64,000 bases of DNA from NCBI RefSeq assembly GCF_900182595.1, contig NZ_FXTN01000008.1:1-64000 (forward strand), given 5' to 3'. Within the stretch, counting starts at the first letter, position 1. Every line of letters starts with the position of its first letter. Made by a program: the position numbers and the translations under genes. The stretch is from Pedobacter westerhofensis. GTDB taxonomy: Bacteria; Bacteroidota; Bacteroidia; Sphingobacteriales; Sphingobacteriaceae. Positions 26,483 to 35,065 of this stretch are shown here, piece by piece. The notes under the pieces were generated by a model. That model ran no database searches and had not been told where the DNA came from. It worked only from the letters and a program-made list of their open reading frames with translations.

Positions 26483-27619
26483 ATGTCCGGAATTTATATT
26501 CATGTCCCTTTCTGTAAGCAAGCCTGTCACTATTGCGACTTCCATTTCAGTACTTCGTTGCAGTATGTGGATGAAATGACTGATGCCATCTGCACAGAAA
26601 TCATCATGAAAAAGGACAGGATCACCGATCAGGTGGGCAGTATTTATTTTGGCGGGGGAACCCCTTCCATCCTGCCACAAAAATCTTTTGAGAAAATATT
26701 CAACACCCTGACTACCCATTTCTCTGTCGCATCGGACGCAGAGATCACCATAGAGACCAATCCGGACGATCTGGATGCAAAAAAGATTGCCATACTCCGG
26801 CAGCTTCCCGTTAACCGCTTTAGTATTGGCATACAGTCCTTTTTTAACGAAGACCTGATCTGGATGAACAGGGCACACAATGCTGCTGAAGCCGATTCCT
26901 GCATCATGCGCAGCCAGGATGCAGGGTTTGAAAATCTGAGCATTGATCTCATTTACGGTTATCCCCTGCTGACAGATGAAAAGTGGCACAGCAATATCCG
27001 TAAGGCAATTGGTTTACAGGTACCGCACCTGTCTGCCTATTCGCTTACCGTTGAACCCAGGACCGCTCTTGCGGCCGCCATTAAAAAGGGAAAACAGGTT
27101 CCTGTAAATGATGAGCAAAGCGCCGCACAGTTTATTTCACTGATTGAAAAAAGCGGCATGGCGGGTTTTGATCATTATGAGATCTCCAATTTCAGCCTGC
27201 CCGGCAAACACGCCGTACACAACACCAATTACTGGCGGGGCATCCCCTACCTGGGCATCGGCCCATCAGCCCATGGTTTTAACGGAAATACCAGGTACCT
27301 GAACATTGCAAACAATGCAAAATACATGACTCAGATTGCCGCCGGCAAACTGGCAGAAACAGTGGAAGAACTGGATATCTACGACCGGTTTAATGAATAT
27401 GTAATGACTTCGCTGCGTACCATGTGGGGAACTGATTTAAGTAAAATCGAAAGAGATTTTGGCAAGGAGTTCTTGAATGATACCATTGAAAACAGTGAGA
27501 CTTTTATCCGCAGAAACTGGCTGGAAAATAAGAACGGCACGCTGACGCTTACACAGGACGGTAAGCTGTTTGCCGACTATATTGCTTCGGAATTATTCCT
27601 GATCGACGAACAGAAATAG
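26483..27619 (+). CDS. hemW: Radical SAM heme chaperone HemW
   Basis: A 378-residue radical SAM protein. The iron-sulfur cluster motif CxxxCxxC is in VPFCKQACHYCDFHF near residue 10. The SAM-binding GGGTP segment follows (YFGGGTPSILP), and the C-terminal HemN-like domain is near 300-375. It was long annotated as an oxygen-independent coproporphyrinogen oxidase, but the family member without the extra Cys delivers heme. Length is normal. It is the first core gene after the integrated element and so marks its right border. Confidence 0.92.
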   Translation: MSGIYIHVPFCKQACHYCDFHFSTSLQYVDEMTDAICTEIIMKKDRITDQVGSIYFGGGTPSILPQKSFEKIFNTLTTHFSVASDAEITIETNPDDLDAKKIAILRQLPVNRFSIGIQSFFNEDLIWMNRAHNAAEADSCIMRSQDAGFENLSIDLIYGYPLLTDEKWHSNIRKAIGLQVPHLSAYSLTVEPRTALAAAIKKGKQVPVNDEQSAAQFISLIEKSGMAGFDHYEISNFSLPGKHAVHNTNYWRGIPYLGIGPSAHGFNGNTRYLNIANNAKYMTQIAAGKLAETVEELDIYDRFNEYVMTSLRTMWGTDLSKIERDFGKEFLNDTIENSETFIRRNWLENKNGTLTLTQDGKLFADYIASELFLIDEQK

Positions 27620-27710
27620 GCATAACAAACAGTATATCTGATCGTTAACCCATAGAAAACCAAGCGTAATTTTCCAACGTATCTTTTCGCATAAAATCAA
27701 ACACCAAATT

Positions 27711-28262
27711 ATGAAAAGATTAATCTTGCCTCTAATTGCCGTAGTAGCTATGGCTTTCTCATCAAATGTTTACGCTCAGAAAAACCCGATGGTTGGCGGT
27801 GCAGCAATGTACCCGACAAAAGACATTGTGGACAATGCAGTTAATTCAAAAGACCACACTACGCTGGTAGCCGCAGTTAAAGCAGCCGGCCTGGTAGAGA
27901 CTTTAAAAAGCAAAGGGCCTTTTACAGTCTTTGCACCAACAAACGCAGCCTTTGATAAATTACCTGCCGGAACGGTAGAAACACTGGTAAAACCAGAAAA
28001 CAAAGCAATGCTTACTAAAATACTTACCTACCACGTGGTAGCCGGAAAGATGGATGCTAAAACTATTGCCAAAGCGATTAAAGCGGGTAATGGAAAAGCA
28101 GAGCTCACTACAGTGTCTGGTGGAAAACTTTGGGCTGCAATGGAAGGCGACAAGCTGGTTTTAACTGATGAAAAAGGTAATTCAGCTGCAGTAACCATCG
28201 CTAACGTAATGCAAAAAAACGGTGTTATCCATGTCATAGACACGGTTTTAATGCCAAACTAA
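27711..28262 (+). CDS. Fasciclin (FAS1) domain exported protein
   Basis: A 183-residue protein. A signal peptide (LILPLIAVVAMAFSSNVYAQ) precedes one FAS1 domain (about 38-180) with the H1 and H2 motifs TVFAPTNAAFDKLPAGTV and VIHVIDTVLMPN. FAS1 domains mediate adhesion or polymer binding; the partner here is unknown. It is monocistronic, with a clear terminator at 28291-28319. Confidence 0.93.
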   Translation: MKRLILPLIAVVAMAFSSNVYAQKNPMVGGAAMYPTKDIVDNAVNSKDHTTLVAAVKAAGLVETLKSKGPFTVFAPTNAAFDKLPAGTVETLVKPENKAMLTKILTYHVVAGKMDAKTIAKAIKAGNGKAELTTVSGGKLWAAMEGDKLVLTDEKGNSAAVTIANVMQKNGVIHVIDTVLMPN

Positions 28263-28290
28263 TTCAAAAATAACAACGGGCAATCCCAAG

Positions 28291-28319
28291 AAACACAGCT
28301 AAGATAGCTGTGTTTTTTT
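28291..28319 (+). terminator. Terminator of the fasciclin gene
   Basis: AAACACAGCT (28291-28300) pairs with AGCTGTGTTT (28306-28315) around a 5-base loop and runs into a T tract ending at 28319. Confidence 0.9.
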
Positions 28320-28406
28320 ATTGTCAGAATTTTTGAATTATCAACACTACTGTTGATTGCTATCTCTATTTTTATATAATTTTACATGAATTAACATTAT
28401 ATTAAC

Positions 28407-29288
28407 ATGAAGTTTGACTTATCTCAGATTGATTGCGTTGATGACATTTCTAAAGAAGATTTTGAGAAAAACTATCTTAATGCACGCCGGCCGCTGGTGA
28501 TTAAAAACATGGCTAAAAACTGGCCGGCGTACGAAAAATGGTCTATGGACTATATGAAAACTGTTGTCGGCGATCAGCTGGTCCCTTTATATGACAGCTC
28601 CAAGGCTGACCCATCCAAGCCCATCAATGCCTCTGCAGCCGAAATGAAATTCGGCGATTATATAGACCTGATCAGAACTAAACCTACAGATCTCCGTATT
28701 TTTCTTTTTGATCCGATTAAACATGCCCCTAAACTGCTGGATGATTATATCGCTCCCAAAAACCTGATGGGCGGATTTCTGGACAGCTATCCAAATATGT
28801 TCTTCGGCGGCAAAGGATCGGTAACTTTCCTGCATTACGATATTGACATGGCACATATTTTCCATACACATTTTAACGGCAGAAAACATGTGATCCTGTT
28901 TGAGAACAAATGGAAAGAGCGCCTGTATCAGATTCCCTATGCCACCTACGCGCTGGAGGACTACGATGTGGAGAATCCCGATTTCGATAAGTTTCCTGCA
29001 CTGAAAGGTGTAAAGGGAATTGAGGCCTATCTTGAGCACGGTGATACGCTGTTTATGCCCACCGGTTACTGGCACTGGATGAAATACCTGGACGGCTCCT
29101 TTTCCATCAGCCTCCGTGCCTGGGACAAATCATGGGCGGTAAAGGCCAAAAGTCTCTATAACCTGACTGTACAACGCAAATTTGATGACTTTATGAAAGG
29201 TAATTTCAGGGAGAAATATATGGCCTGGAAAGAGCGCATGGCAATAAAGAAAGCCAATAAAGCACTAGAGAGTCATCTTCCTCAATAA
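28407..29288 (+). CDS. JmjC/cupin-8 domain protein, first of a tandem pair
   Basis: A 293-residue protein of the cupin-8/JmjC (FIH-like) family. The iron-binding HxD is seen in FLHYDIDMAHIF near residue 150 and the distal His in GYWHWMKYL near 225. The cosubstrate Lys may be that in HFNGRKHVILF. FIH-like enzymes hydroxylate proteins or peptides using 2-oxoglutarate. The next gene is a close paralogue in the same orientation, 79 bp away. No substrate can be named. Confidence 0.87.
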   Translation: MKFDLSQIDCVDDISKEDFEKNYLNARRPLVIKNMAKNWPAYEKWSMDYMKTVVGDQLVPLYDSSKADPSKPINASAAEMKFGDYIDLIRTKPTDLRIFLFDPIKHAPKLLDDYIAPKNLMGGFLDSYPNMFFGGKGSVTFLHYDIDMAHIFHTHFNGRKHVILFENKWKERLYQIPYATYALEDYDVENPDFDKFPALKGVKGIEAYLEHGDTLFMPTGYWHWMKYLDGSFSISLRAWDKSWAVKAKSLYNLTVQRKFDDFMKGNFREKYMAWKERMAIKKANKALESHLPQ

Positions 29289-29367
29289 ATAAAGCTGCTG
29301 TTCCTTTTTATTTAAATAAATAGATTTTAATTTACACTTTTGTTCTCTAACAAGATTTCCCACTATT

Positions 29368-30252
29368 ATGAGCTTCATCCTTAAGCCAGTAGATACCGTT
29401 GAGAGCATCAGTCCGGCTGATTTTAAAAAGAACTATTTAGATCCAAGGAAGCCACTGATCATTAAGGGCTTAACAAAAATCTGGCCTGCAAGGGATAAAT
29501 GGACTACTGAGTATTTGAAGGAAATCGCCGGGGGACTTGAAGTGCCCCTGTATGACAATGCTAAAGTTGACCCCTCAAAACCGATCAATTCTGCGGCAGC
29601 ACATATGCGCTTTGGAGATTATCTTGACCTGATCAAAAGGGAGCCTACAGAGCTGCGTATATTTTTCTTTAACCTCTTTAAGCATGTACCGAGCCTGATC
29701 AATGATATCATCCTGCCAAAAGACCTGATGGGCGGTTTTATTGAAAGTATGCCGGCGATGTTTTTTGGAGGCTCCAATTCTGTTACCTTTCTGCATTACG
29801 ATATAGATCTGCCGCATCTTTTCCACACACACTTTGGCGGCAGAAAACACATTATACTCTTCGATAATAAATGGAAAGAACGTCTTTATTGTATTCCCAA
29901 CGCTACTTATGCGCTGGAAGACTATGATGTAGCCAATCCTGATTTTAAAAAATTCCCCGCACTGGAAGGTGTGGAAGGCTACGAAGTTTTCCTGGAGCAC
30001 GGCGATACGCTGTTTATGCCAACAGGCATGTGGCACTGGATGAAATATCTTGACGGCTCATTCTCGCTGAGCCTGCGGGCCTGGGACGCTTCGCCGGTGC
30101 GAAAGGCACAGAGCCTGTTCAACCTGGCCATCAAAGGTGGGCTTGACAGCTTACTGAAGATGGCATTGAAAGCACCATATGCTACCTTCAGGGAAAAACT
30201 GGCCATTAAGCGTGCAGACCGCGCACTTGCTAAAGGATATCCAAGGCACTAG
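29368..30252 (+). CDS. JmjC/cupin-8 domain protein, second of a tandem pair
   Basis: A 294-residue paralogue of the preceding protein, identical over well more than half its length, with the same HxD (FLHYDIDLPHLFHTHF) and distal His (GMWHWMKYL). The extreme N-terminus and the C-terminal 50 residues differ most. The tandem arrangement shows a local duplication; differing tails suggest separate partners. A hairpin follows at 30292-30341. Confidence 0.87.
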   Translation: MSFILKPVDTVESISPADFKKNYLDPRKPLIIKGLTKIWPARDKWTTEYLKEIAGGLEVPLYDNAKVDPSKPINSAAAHMRFGDYLDLIKREPTELRIFFFNLFKHVPSLINDIILPKDLMGGFIESMPAMFFGGSNSVTFLHYDIDLPHLFHTHFGGRKHIILFDNKWKERLYCIPNATYALEDYDVANPDFKKFPALEGVEGYEVFLEHGDTLFMPTGMWHWMKYLDGSFSLSLRAWDASPVRKAQSLFNLAIKGGLDSLLKMALKAPYATFREKLAIKRADRALAKGYPRH

Positions 30253-30291
30253 CCACACTGGCTCCTCTGTCATCTTTCCAGCAACGGTTAT

Positions 30292-30341
30292 CCGTACTAA
30301 TTTGCCTGAAGTATTTTTACAAGCAGGTAACATTAGTACGG
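30292..30341 (+). other. Long hairpin between the JmjC and VWA genes
   Basis: CCGTACTAAT then TTGCCTG (30292-30308) pairs with CAGGTAA-C-ATTAGTACGG (30324-30341). The stem has 17 pairs including one G-U, a single bulged C, and a 15-base loop. No T tract follows, so it is not a standard terminator. It may act in the mRNA leader of the VWA gene or as a protein-binding site. Confidence 0.6.
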
Positions 30342-30381
30342 CAGCAAACTTTTACCTTCGATATACCGTTAATATAAGAAT

Positions 30382-31479
30382 ATGAGAGGTTTCCATTTTT
30401 CTGATTTTCAAGCCGACGACCTGCCAAAAGGCGGATTTGATGAACTGCTAAAACTATTCACACAATTGTTGAATTATACAGCAGGAGACGCAGGCGAGAC
30501 CCTCGCCTGGATGAATGAACTGGATAAACAGTATAAGTTTACCAATGGCGACTATGGGATGGGCGATTTTATTGACGAGCTGAAAGATAAAGGCTATATC
30601 AAAGAAAACCCCAAGGATGGCGAGATGGAGATCACTTCGAAAACCGAGCAGACCATTCGTAAATCTGCCCTGGAAGAGATCTTTGGTAAACTGAAAAAGG
30701 CCGGCAAGGGAAATCACAACAGCAACCTGTCTGGCATCGGCGAAGAGAAAAATGCCGACCGCCGTGAATATTCTTTTGGTGACAGCCTGGACCAGATTGA
30801 TATGACCGCCTCTATCCAGAATGCACAGATCAATCACGGTATAGGCAATTTTACGCTGACCGAGCGCGATCTTGAAGTGGAAGAAAAAGACTTTAAAACG
30901 CTTACTTCTACCGTGCTGATGATTGACATTTCCCACTCCATGATCCTCTATGGCGAAGACAGGATCACTCCTGCCAAAAAAGTAGCCATGGCCCTTGCTG
31001 AGCTGATCAAAACAAGATATCCGAAAGATACACTGGATATTGTGGTATTTGGAAATGATGCCTGGCCAATTACGGTTAAAGATCTTCCCTATCTGCAGGT
31101 GGGACCTTATCATACCAATACTTTTGCCGGACTGGAACTGGCAGCAGATCTGCTCCGCCGCCGCAAAACACATAACAAACAGATCTTTATGATCACCGAC
31201 GGGAAACCAACCTGCCTCAAAGAAAATGGCCGCTACTACAAGAACAGTATGGGTCTGGACAGGAAGGTGATCAACAAAACCCTGAATATGGCGGCACAGT
31301 GCAAACGCCTGAATATTCCCATTACCACCTTTATGATTGCACAGGACCCTTACCTGCAGCAGTTTGTACGCGAATTTACGCAGATCAATGGCGGAAGGGC
31401 TTTTTATAGTTCACTGACAGGTCTGGGAGAATACATATTTGAAGATTACATAAAAAACAGAAGAAAAACGGTCCGTTAA
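30382..31479 (+). CDS. VWA domain protein
   Basis: A 365-residue protein with a C-terminal von Willebrand factor A domain (about residues 170-355). The metal-ion-dependent adhesion site is complete: DISHS, the Thr in HTNTFAGL and the Asp in FMITDGKP. The N-terminal 170 residues are helical and charged. It lies 17 bp before a MoxR-type AAA ATPase. VWA/MoxR pairs work as chaperone-like units that insert metals or remodel protein complexes, as in magnesium chelatase. The client is unknown. Confidence 0.9.
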   Translation: MRGFHFSDFQADDLPKGGFDELLKLFTQLLNYTAGDAGETLAWMNELDKQYKFTNGDYGMGDFIDELKDKGYIKENPKDGEMEITSKTEQTIRKSALEEIFGKLKKAGKGNHNSNLSGIGEEKNADRREYSFGDSLDQIDMTASIQNAQINHGIGNFTLTERDLEVEEKDFKTLTSTVLMIDISHSMILYGEDRITPAKKVAMALAELIKTRYPKDTLDIVVFGNDAWPITVKDLPYLQVGPYHTNTFAGLELAADLLRRRKTHNKQIFMITDGKPTCLKENGRYYKNSMGLDRKVINKTLNMAAQCKRLNIPITTFMIAQDPYLQQFVREFTQINGGRAFYSSLTGLGEYIFEDYIKNRRKTVR

Positions 31480-31496
31480 TCGGAGATACATATCAT

Positions 31497-32996
31497 ATGG
31501 ATTATACATCAATTAAAACTCTTGGCGAATTAAAAGCCTCCAATTACGTTTCGTTAACAGTAAAAGATGAATTGCGCAAGAACCTTATTCAGCAGCTCCA
31601 GAATAAGGATGCTGGTTTCGAAGGTATTTTAGGCTATGACGACACTGTTATTCCAGAATTACAGACTGCTATCCTTTCCAGGCACAACATCCTGCTCCTT
31701 GGTTTAAGAGGCCAGGCTAAAACCCGTATTGCCCGTTTAATGGTGAACTTATTGGATGAGTATATCCCTTACGTAACCGGAAGTGAAATATTTGACGATC
31801 CGCTGAACCCTATTTCATGGTTTGCCCAGCGCGAAATAGAAACTTATGGCGATGATACCGTGATCAGCTGGCAGCACCGCTCTGAGCGCTATACCGAAAA
31901 GCTGGCTACGCCGGATGTAACGGTAGCGGATTTAATAGGTGATGTGGACCCTATTAAAGCAGCAACGCTGAAACTGACTTATAACGATGAGCGGGTAATC
32001 CACTTTGGGCTGATCCCAAGGGCACACCGCAGTATTTTCGTGATCAATGAGCTGCCCGATCTGCAGGCACGCATACAGGTAGCATTATTTAATATGCTGC
32101 AGGAAAAAGATATCCAGATCAGGGGATTCAAATTACGTTTACCGCTGGATGTACAGTTTGTTTTTACAGCCAATCCCGAGGATTATACCAACAGGGGCTC
32201 AATCGTGACGCCGCTGAAAGACAGGATTGAAAGCCAGATCCTTACGCATTATCCAAAGACAATTGCCATCTCCAGAAAAATCACTTTCCAGGAAGCAAAG
32301 ATCACTGAAGCACAGAAGCTGAAAGTTGAAGCAGACGGCCTGGTGAAAGACCTGGTAGAGCAGGTGGCTTTTGAAGCCCGTAAAAGTGAGTTTATTGATC
32401 AGAAATCAGGTGTATCTGCACGTTTAACGATTTCTGCATATGAAAACCTGATCAGCTCTGCTGAACGAAGAATGCTGATCAACAGGGAAGAAAACACTTT
32501 TGTAAGGCTGTCTGACCTAACAGGTATTATACCTGCTGTAACCGGAAAAATTGAGCTGGTTTATGAAGGTGAACTTGAAGGGCCTGCAAAAGTTGCCAAT
32601 ACTTTAATCGGAAAGGCAATTAAAACCTTGTTTAGCCGCTATTTCCCTGATCCCGAAAAAGCGAAAAAGAGCAAAGCCGCAAACCCATATCAGCTGATTA
32701 CCGACTGGTTTACGGATGGAAATACACTGGATATTGCTGACGGGCTTACCGGAGTACAGTATAAAAAGGAACTGATGCAGGTAAAAGGCCTGAATGAACT
32801 GGTGAAAAAATTCCATCCCAAGCTTAGCGCCAATCAAACGCTGCTGCTGATGGAGTTTGTATTGCACGGGCTGGCAGAATATTCGCAGCTGAGCAAGAAA
32901 TACCTTGACGGCGGATTTGGGTTTTCAGACATGTTTGACAGCTTGTTTAACACCGAAATAGGAGAAGATGACGAGGAAGATACCGACTTCAGATAA
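31497..32996 (+). CDS. MoxR / magnesium-chelatase-type AAA ATPase
   Basis: A 499-residue AAA+ ATPase. The P-loop is GLRGQAKTR near residue 80, and the Walker B region reads FVINELPDL near 185, with Asn where Asp is usual. A sensor segment follows (FVFTANPEDYTNRG). The C-terminal 180 residues form the lid plus a helical extension. It is the partner of the preceding VWA protein. Together they could remodel an unknown enzyme or metal site. Confidence 0.88.
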   Translation: MDYTSIKTLGELKASNYVSLTVKDELRKNLIQQLQNKDAGFEGILGYDDTVIPELQTAILSRHNILLLGLRGQAKTRIARLMVNLLDEYIPYVTGSEIFDDPLNPISWFAQREIETYGDDTVISWQHRSERYTEKLATPDVTVADLIGDVDPIKAATLKLTYNDERVIHFGLIPRAHRSIFVINELPDLQARIQVALFNMLQEKDIQIRGFKLRLPLDVQFVFTANPEDYTNRGSIVTPLKDRIESQILTHYPKTIAISRKITFQEAKITEAQKLKVEADGLVKDLVEQVAFEARKSEFIDQKSGVSARLTISAYENLISSAERRMLINREENTFVRLSDLTGIIPAVTGKIELVYEGELEGPAKVANTLIGKAIKTLFSRYFPDPEKAKKSKAANPYQLITDWFTDGNTLDIADGLTGVQYKKELMQVKGLNELVKKFHPKLSANQTLLLMEFVLHGLAEYSQLSKKYLDGGFGFSDMFDSLFNTEIGEDDEEDTDFR

Positions 32997-33026
32997 TTAA
33001 CAAGATACATACTTACTAAACAACAG

Positions 33027-34292
33027 ATGGGCCGATTACCCTTTCTTATTGCAGGGTGCCTGCTGATCCTGGCATTCGATTATTATTTTGTTAGTGCTGC
33101 GCTTGCTGTATTTAAAAACTGGACTGAAAAAGCAAAAAAGAGGTTTACCAGTATTTACTATGGACTGAGCATTGCGCTGATTATCGGCATATTTGCAGGT
33201 ATATATATTAATATTTTTCTTACCCTCCGGGCGGTGATCCTGGTTGCGTTTTTCCTGATCACAGCCTGCAAAATCGTACTGCTGCTTTTCCTCTTGGCAG
33301 ACGATCTGAGGCGGGGACTGATTTTCCTCTACAGGAAATTGACAAGAGGGACCATCACTGAGGCTTCTTCTGCAGCAGCAGAGGGCGAAACCATCAGCCG
33401 CTCTTCATTTTTGCTGAAAGCGGGTATGGTTGCGGCGGCAGTGCCTCTGACATCACTTACCTGGGGCATCGTTTCTGGTGCTTACGATTATCAGGTGAGG
33501 AGGAAAACTTTATTCCTGCCTAATCTGCCTGCAGCCTTTGATGGTATTACTATGGCTCAGATCTCAGATATCCACTCCGGCAGTTTCTATAACCCCAAGG
33601 CGGTAAGAGGCGGGGTAGAAATGTTGCTGGGAGAAAAACCTGATTTCATCTTTTTCACTGGCGACATTGTAAATGATATGGCCAATGAAATGCGGGATTA
33701 CCAGGATATCTTTAGTAAAGTTAAAGCTCCCCTGGGGGTGTTCTCTTCACTGGGAAACCATGATTATGGTGACTACCACTTCGGTAAAGAAGCTTCTCCT
33801 GCCAAGGCGAAGAACCTGAAAGATGTGATTAAAACTCACGAACTGATGGGATGGGACCTGCTGATGAACGAAAACAGGAGGCTCAAGGTGGATGGCGAAG
33901 AAATCGGTATTTTAGGTATTGAAAACTGGGGAATGGGCCGTTTTCCCAAGTACGGGAAAATGGAACTTGCAGTTAAAGATACTGACGACCTGCCTGTAAA
34001 ACTGTTGCTTTCGCATGATCCGTCACACTGGCGTGCAGAAGTGCTGCCCAAATACCCGCAGATCGATGCCATGTTCAGTGGCCATACCCATGGTATGCAG
34101 TTTGGCGTACGTACAGAAAAATATCAGTGGAGCCCAATTGAATATATCTACAAGGAATGGGCAGGGCTGTACCAGGAACAGCATCAGCAGCTGTATGTAA
34201 ATGTAGGCTATGGCTTCCTTGGATTTCCTGGAAGAGTTGGTATTCTACCTGAAATTACGGTTTTTACCCTTAAAAGGGGCGCAAAAGTATAA
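33027..34292 (+). CDS. Membrane-anchored metallophosphoesterase (YaeI-like)
   Basis: A 421-residue protein. Three hydrophobic segments cover about residues 5-95 (IAGCLLILAFDYYFVSA, SIALIIGIFAGIYINIFLTL). The C-terminal 265 residues form a calcineurin-like phosphoesterase: ISDIHSG, FTGDIVND, LGNHDYGDYH, LLSHDP and FSGHTHGMQFG. It is a membrane enzyme that probably cleaves a lipid or nucleotide phosphoester. It lies 30 bp after the MoxR ATPase and may share its transcript. Confidence 0.9.
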   Translation: MGRLPFLIAGCLLILAFDYYFVSAALAVFKNWTEKAKKRFTSIYYGLSIALIIGIFAGIYINIFLTLRAVILVAFFLITACKIVLLLFLLADDLRRGLIFLYRKLTRGTITEASSAAAEGETISRSSFLLKAGMVAAAVPLTSLTWGIVSGAYDYQVRRKTLFLPNLPAAFDGITMAQISDIHSGSFYNPKAVRGGVEMLLGEKPDFIFFTGDIVNDMANEMRDYQDIFSKVKAPLGVFSSLGNHDYGDYHFGKEASPAKAKNLKDVIKTHELMGWDLLMNENRRLKVDGEEIGILGIENWGMGRFPKYGKMELAVKDTDDLPVKLLLSHDPSHWRAEVLPKYPQIDAMFSGHTHGMQFGVRTEKYQWSPIEYIYKEWAGLYQEQHQQLYVNVGYGFLGFPGRVGILPEITVFTLKRGAKV

Positions 34293-34313
34293 ACCCGATA
34301 AATTAAAGAACAG

Positions 34314-34347
34314 AAGTACAGCCTGTTAATGACTACAGGCTGTACTT
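34314..34347. terminator. Bidirectional terminator
   Basis: AAGTACAGCCTGT (34314-34326) and ACAGGCTGTACTT (34335-34347) form a perfect 13 bp stem with an 8-base loop, followed by TTTTG on the plus strand. It lies between converging genes and serves both. Confidence 0.88.
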
Positions 34348-34371
34348 TTGTTCCTCAGATGATGCGCCTAT

Positions 34372-35061
34372 TTATCCTGCGTTAAAGCGGTATCCTATAC
34401 CTCTTACTGTTTGTAACAACTGCGGATTATCGGGGTTTAATTCTATCTTTTTCCTTAAGCGTACAATGTGCATATCCAGCGTGCGTGTATTCACGTCCGA
34501 ATTATAACCCCATACAACCAGCATCAGTTCATCGCGGTTGATCACTTTATTGGGGTTTCTCAGGAAGTATAACAAAATCCTGTTCTCCAGTATTGTCAGC
34601 TCGATCTTTCTTCCGTTACGGTACAGCGTATGGATATTTGGATGATGTTCCATATCACCGAAACGGTGGATCTCAGACCTGTCGTTGTTCAGCAGAAATT
34701 TAACTTTGCTCTCCAGCATCGCCACAAGAACATCCATATTGAAAGGTTTTGCTACATAGTCAGACACCCCAAAATTATAAGCGTCGATCTTATCAACATC
34801 CTGCGCCTTGGCGGTCATCATGATGATCAGGTTCTCAAAGCCCTTCTGGCGTACTTCTTCACAAACCTCTGATCCCTGTTTTCCTGGCAGCATCCAGTCG
34901 AGCAATACAATGTCAGGTTTCTCCTCCAGTATCATTTTCACAGCAAGCTCGCCGTCGCCGTTTTCAAGCACTTCGTAACCTTCCGATTTTAAACGGTGTA
35001 CGACTAAAAATCTTAAATTCTCATCATCCTCGACTATTAGTATTTTAATTCCTTTAGACAT
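34372..35061 (-). CDS. OmpR-type response regulator
   Basis: A 229-residue two-component regulator. The receiver domain (about 5-120) has the acidic pair in IVEDDENL, the phosphorylated Asp in IVLLDWMLPGKQG and the Lys in DYVAKPFN. The C-terminal winged helix (about 135-228) ends TVRGIGYRF. It lies 4 bp after the histidine kinase and is its partner. Targets are unknown. Confidence 0.95.
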   Translation of the reverse strand: MSKGIKILIVEDDENLRFLVVHRLKSEGYEVLENGDGELAVKMILEEKPDIVLLDWMLPGKQGSEVCEEVRQKGFENLIIMMTAKAQDVDKIDAYNFGVSDYVAKPFNMDVLVAMLESKVKFLLNNDRSEIHRFGDMEHHPNIHTLYRNGRKIELTILENRILLYFLRNPNKVINRDELMLVVWGYNSDVNTRTLDMHIVRLRKKIELNPDNPQLLQTVRGIGYRFNAG

Positions 35062-35065
35062 ATCA

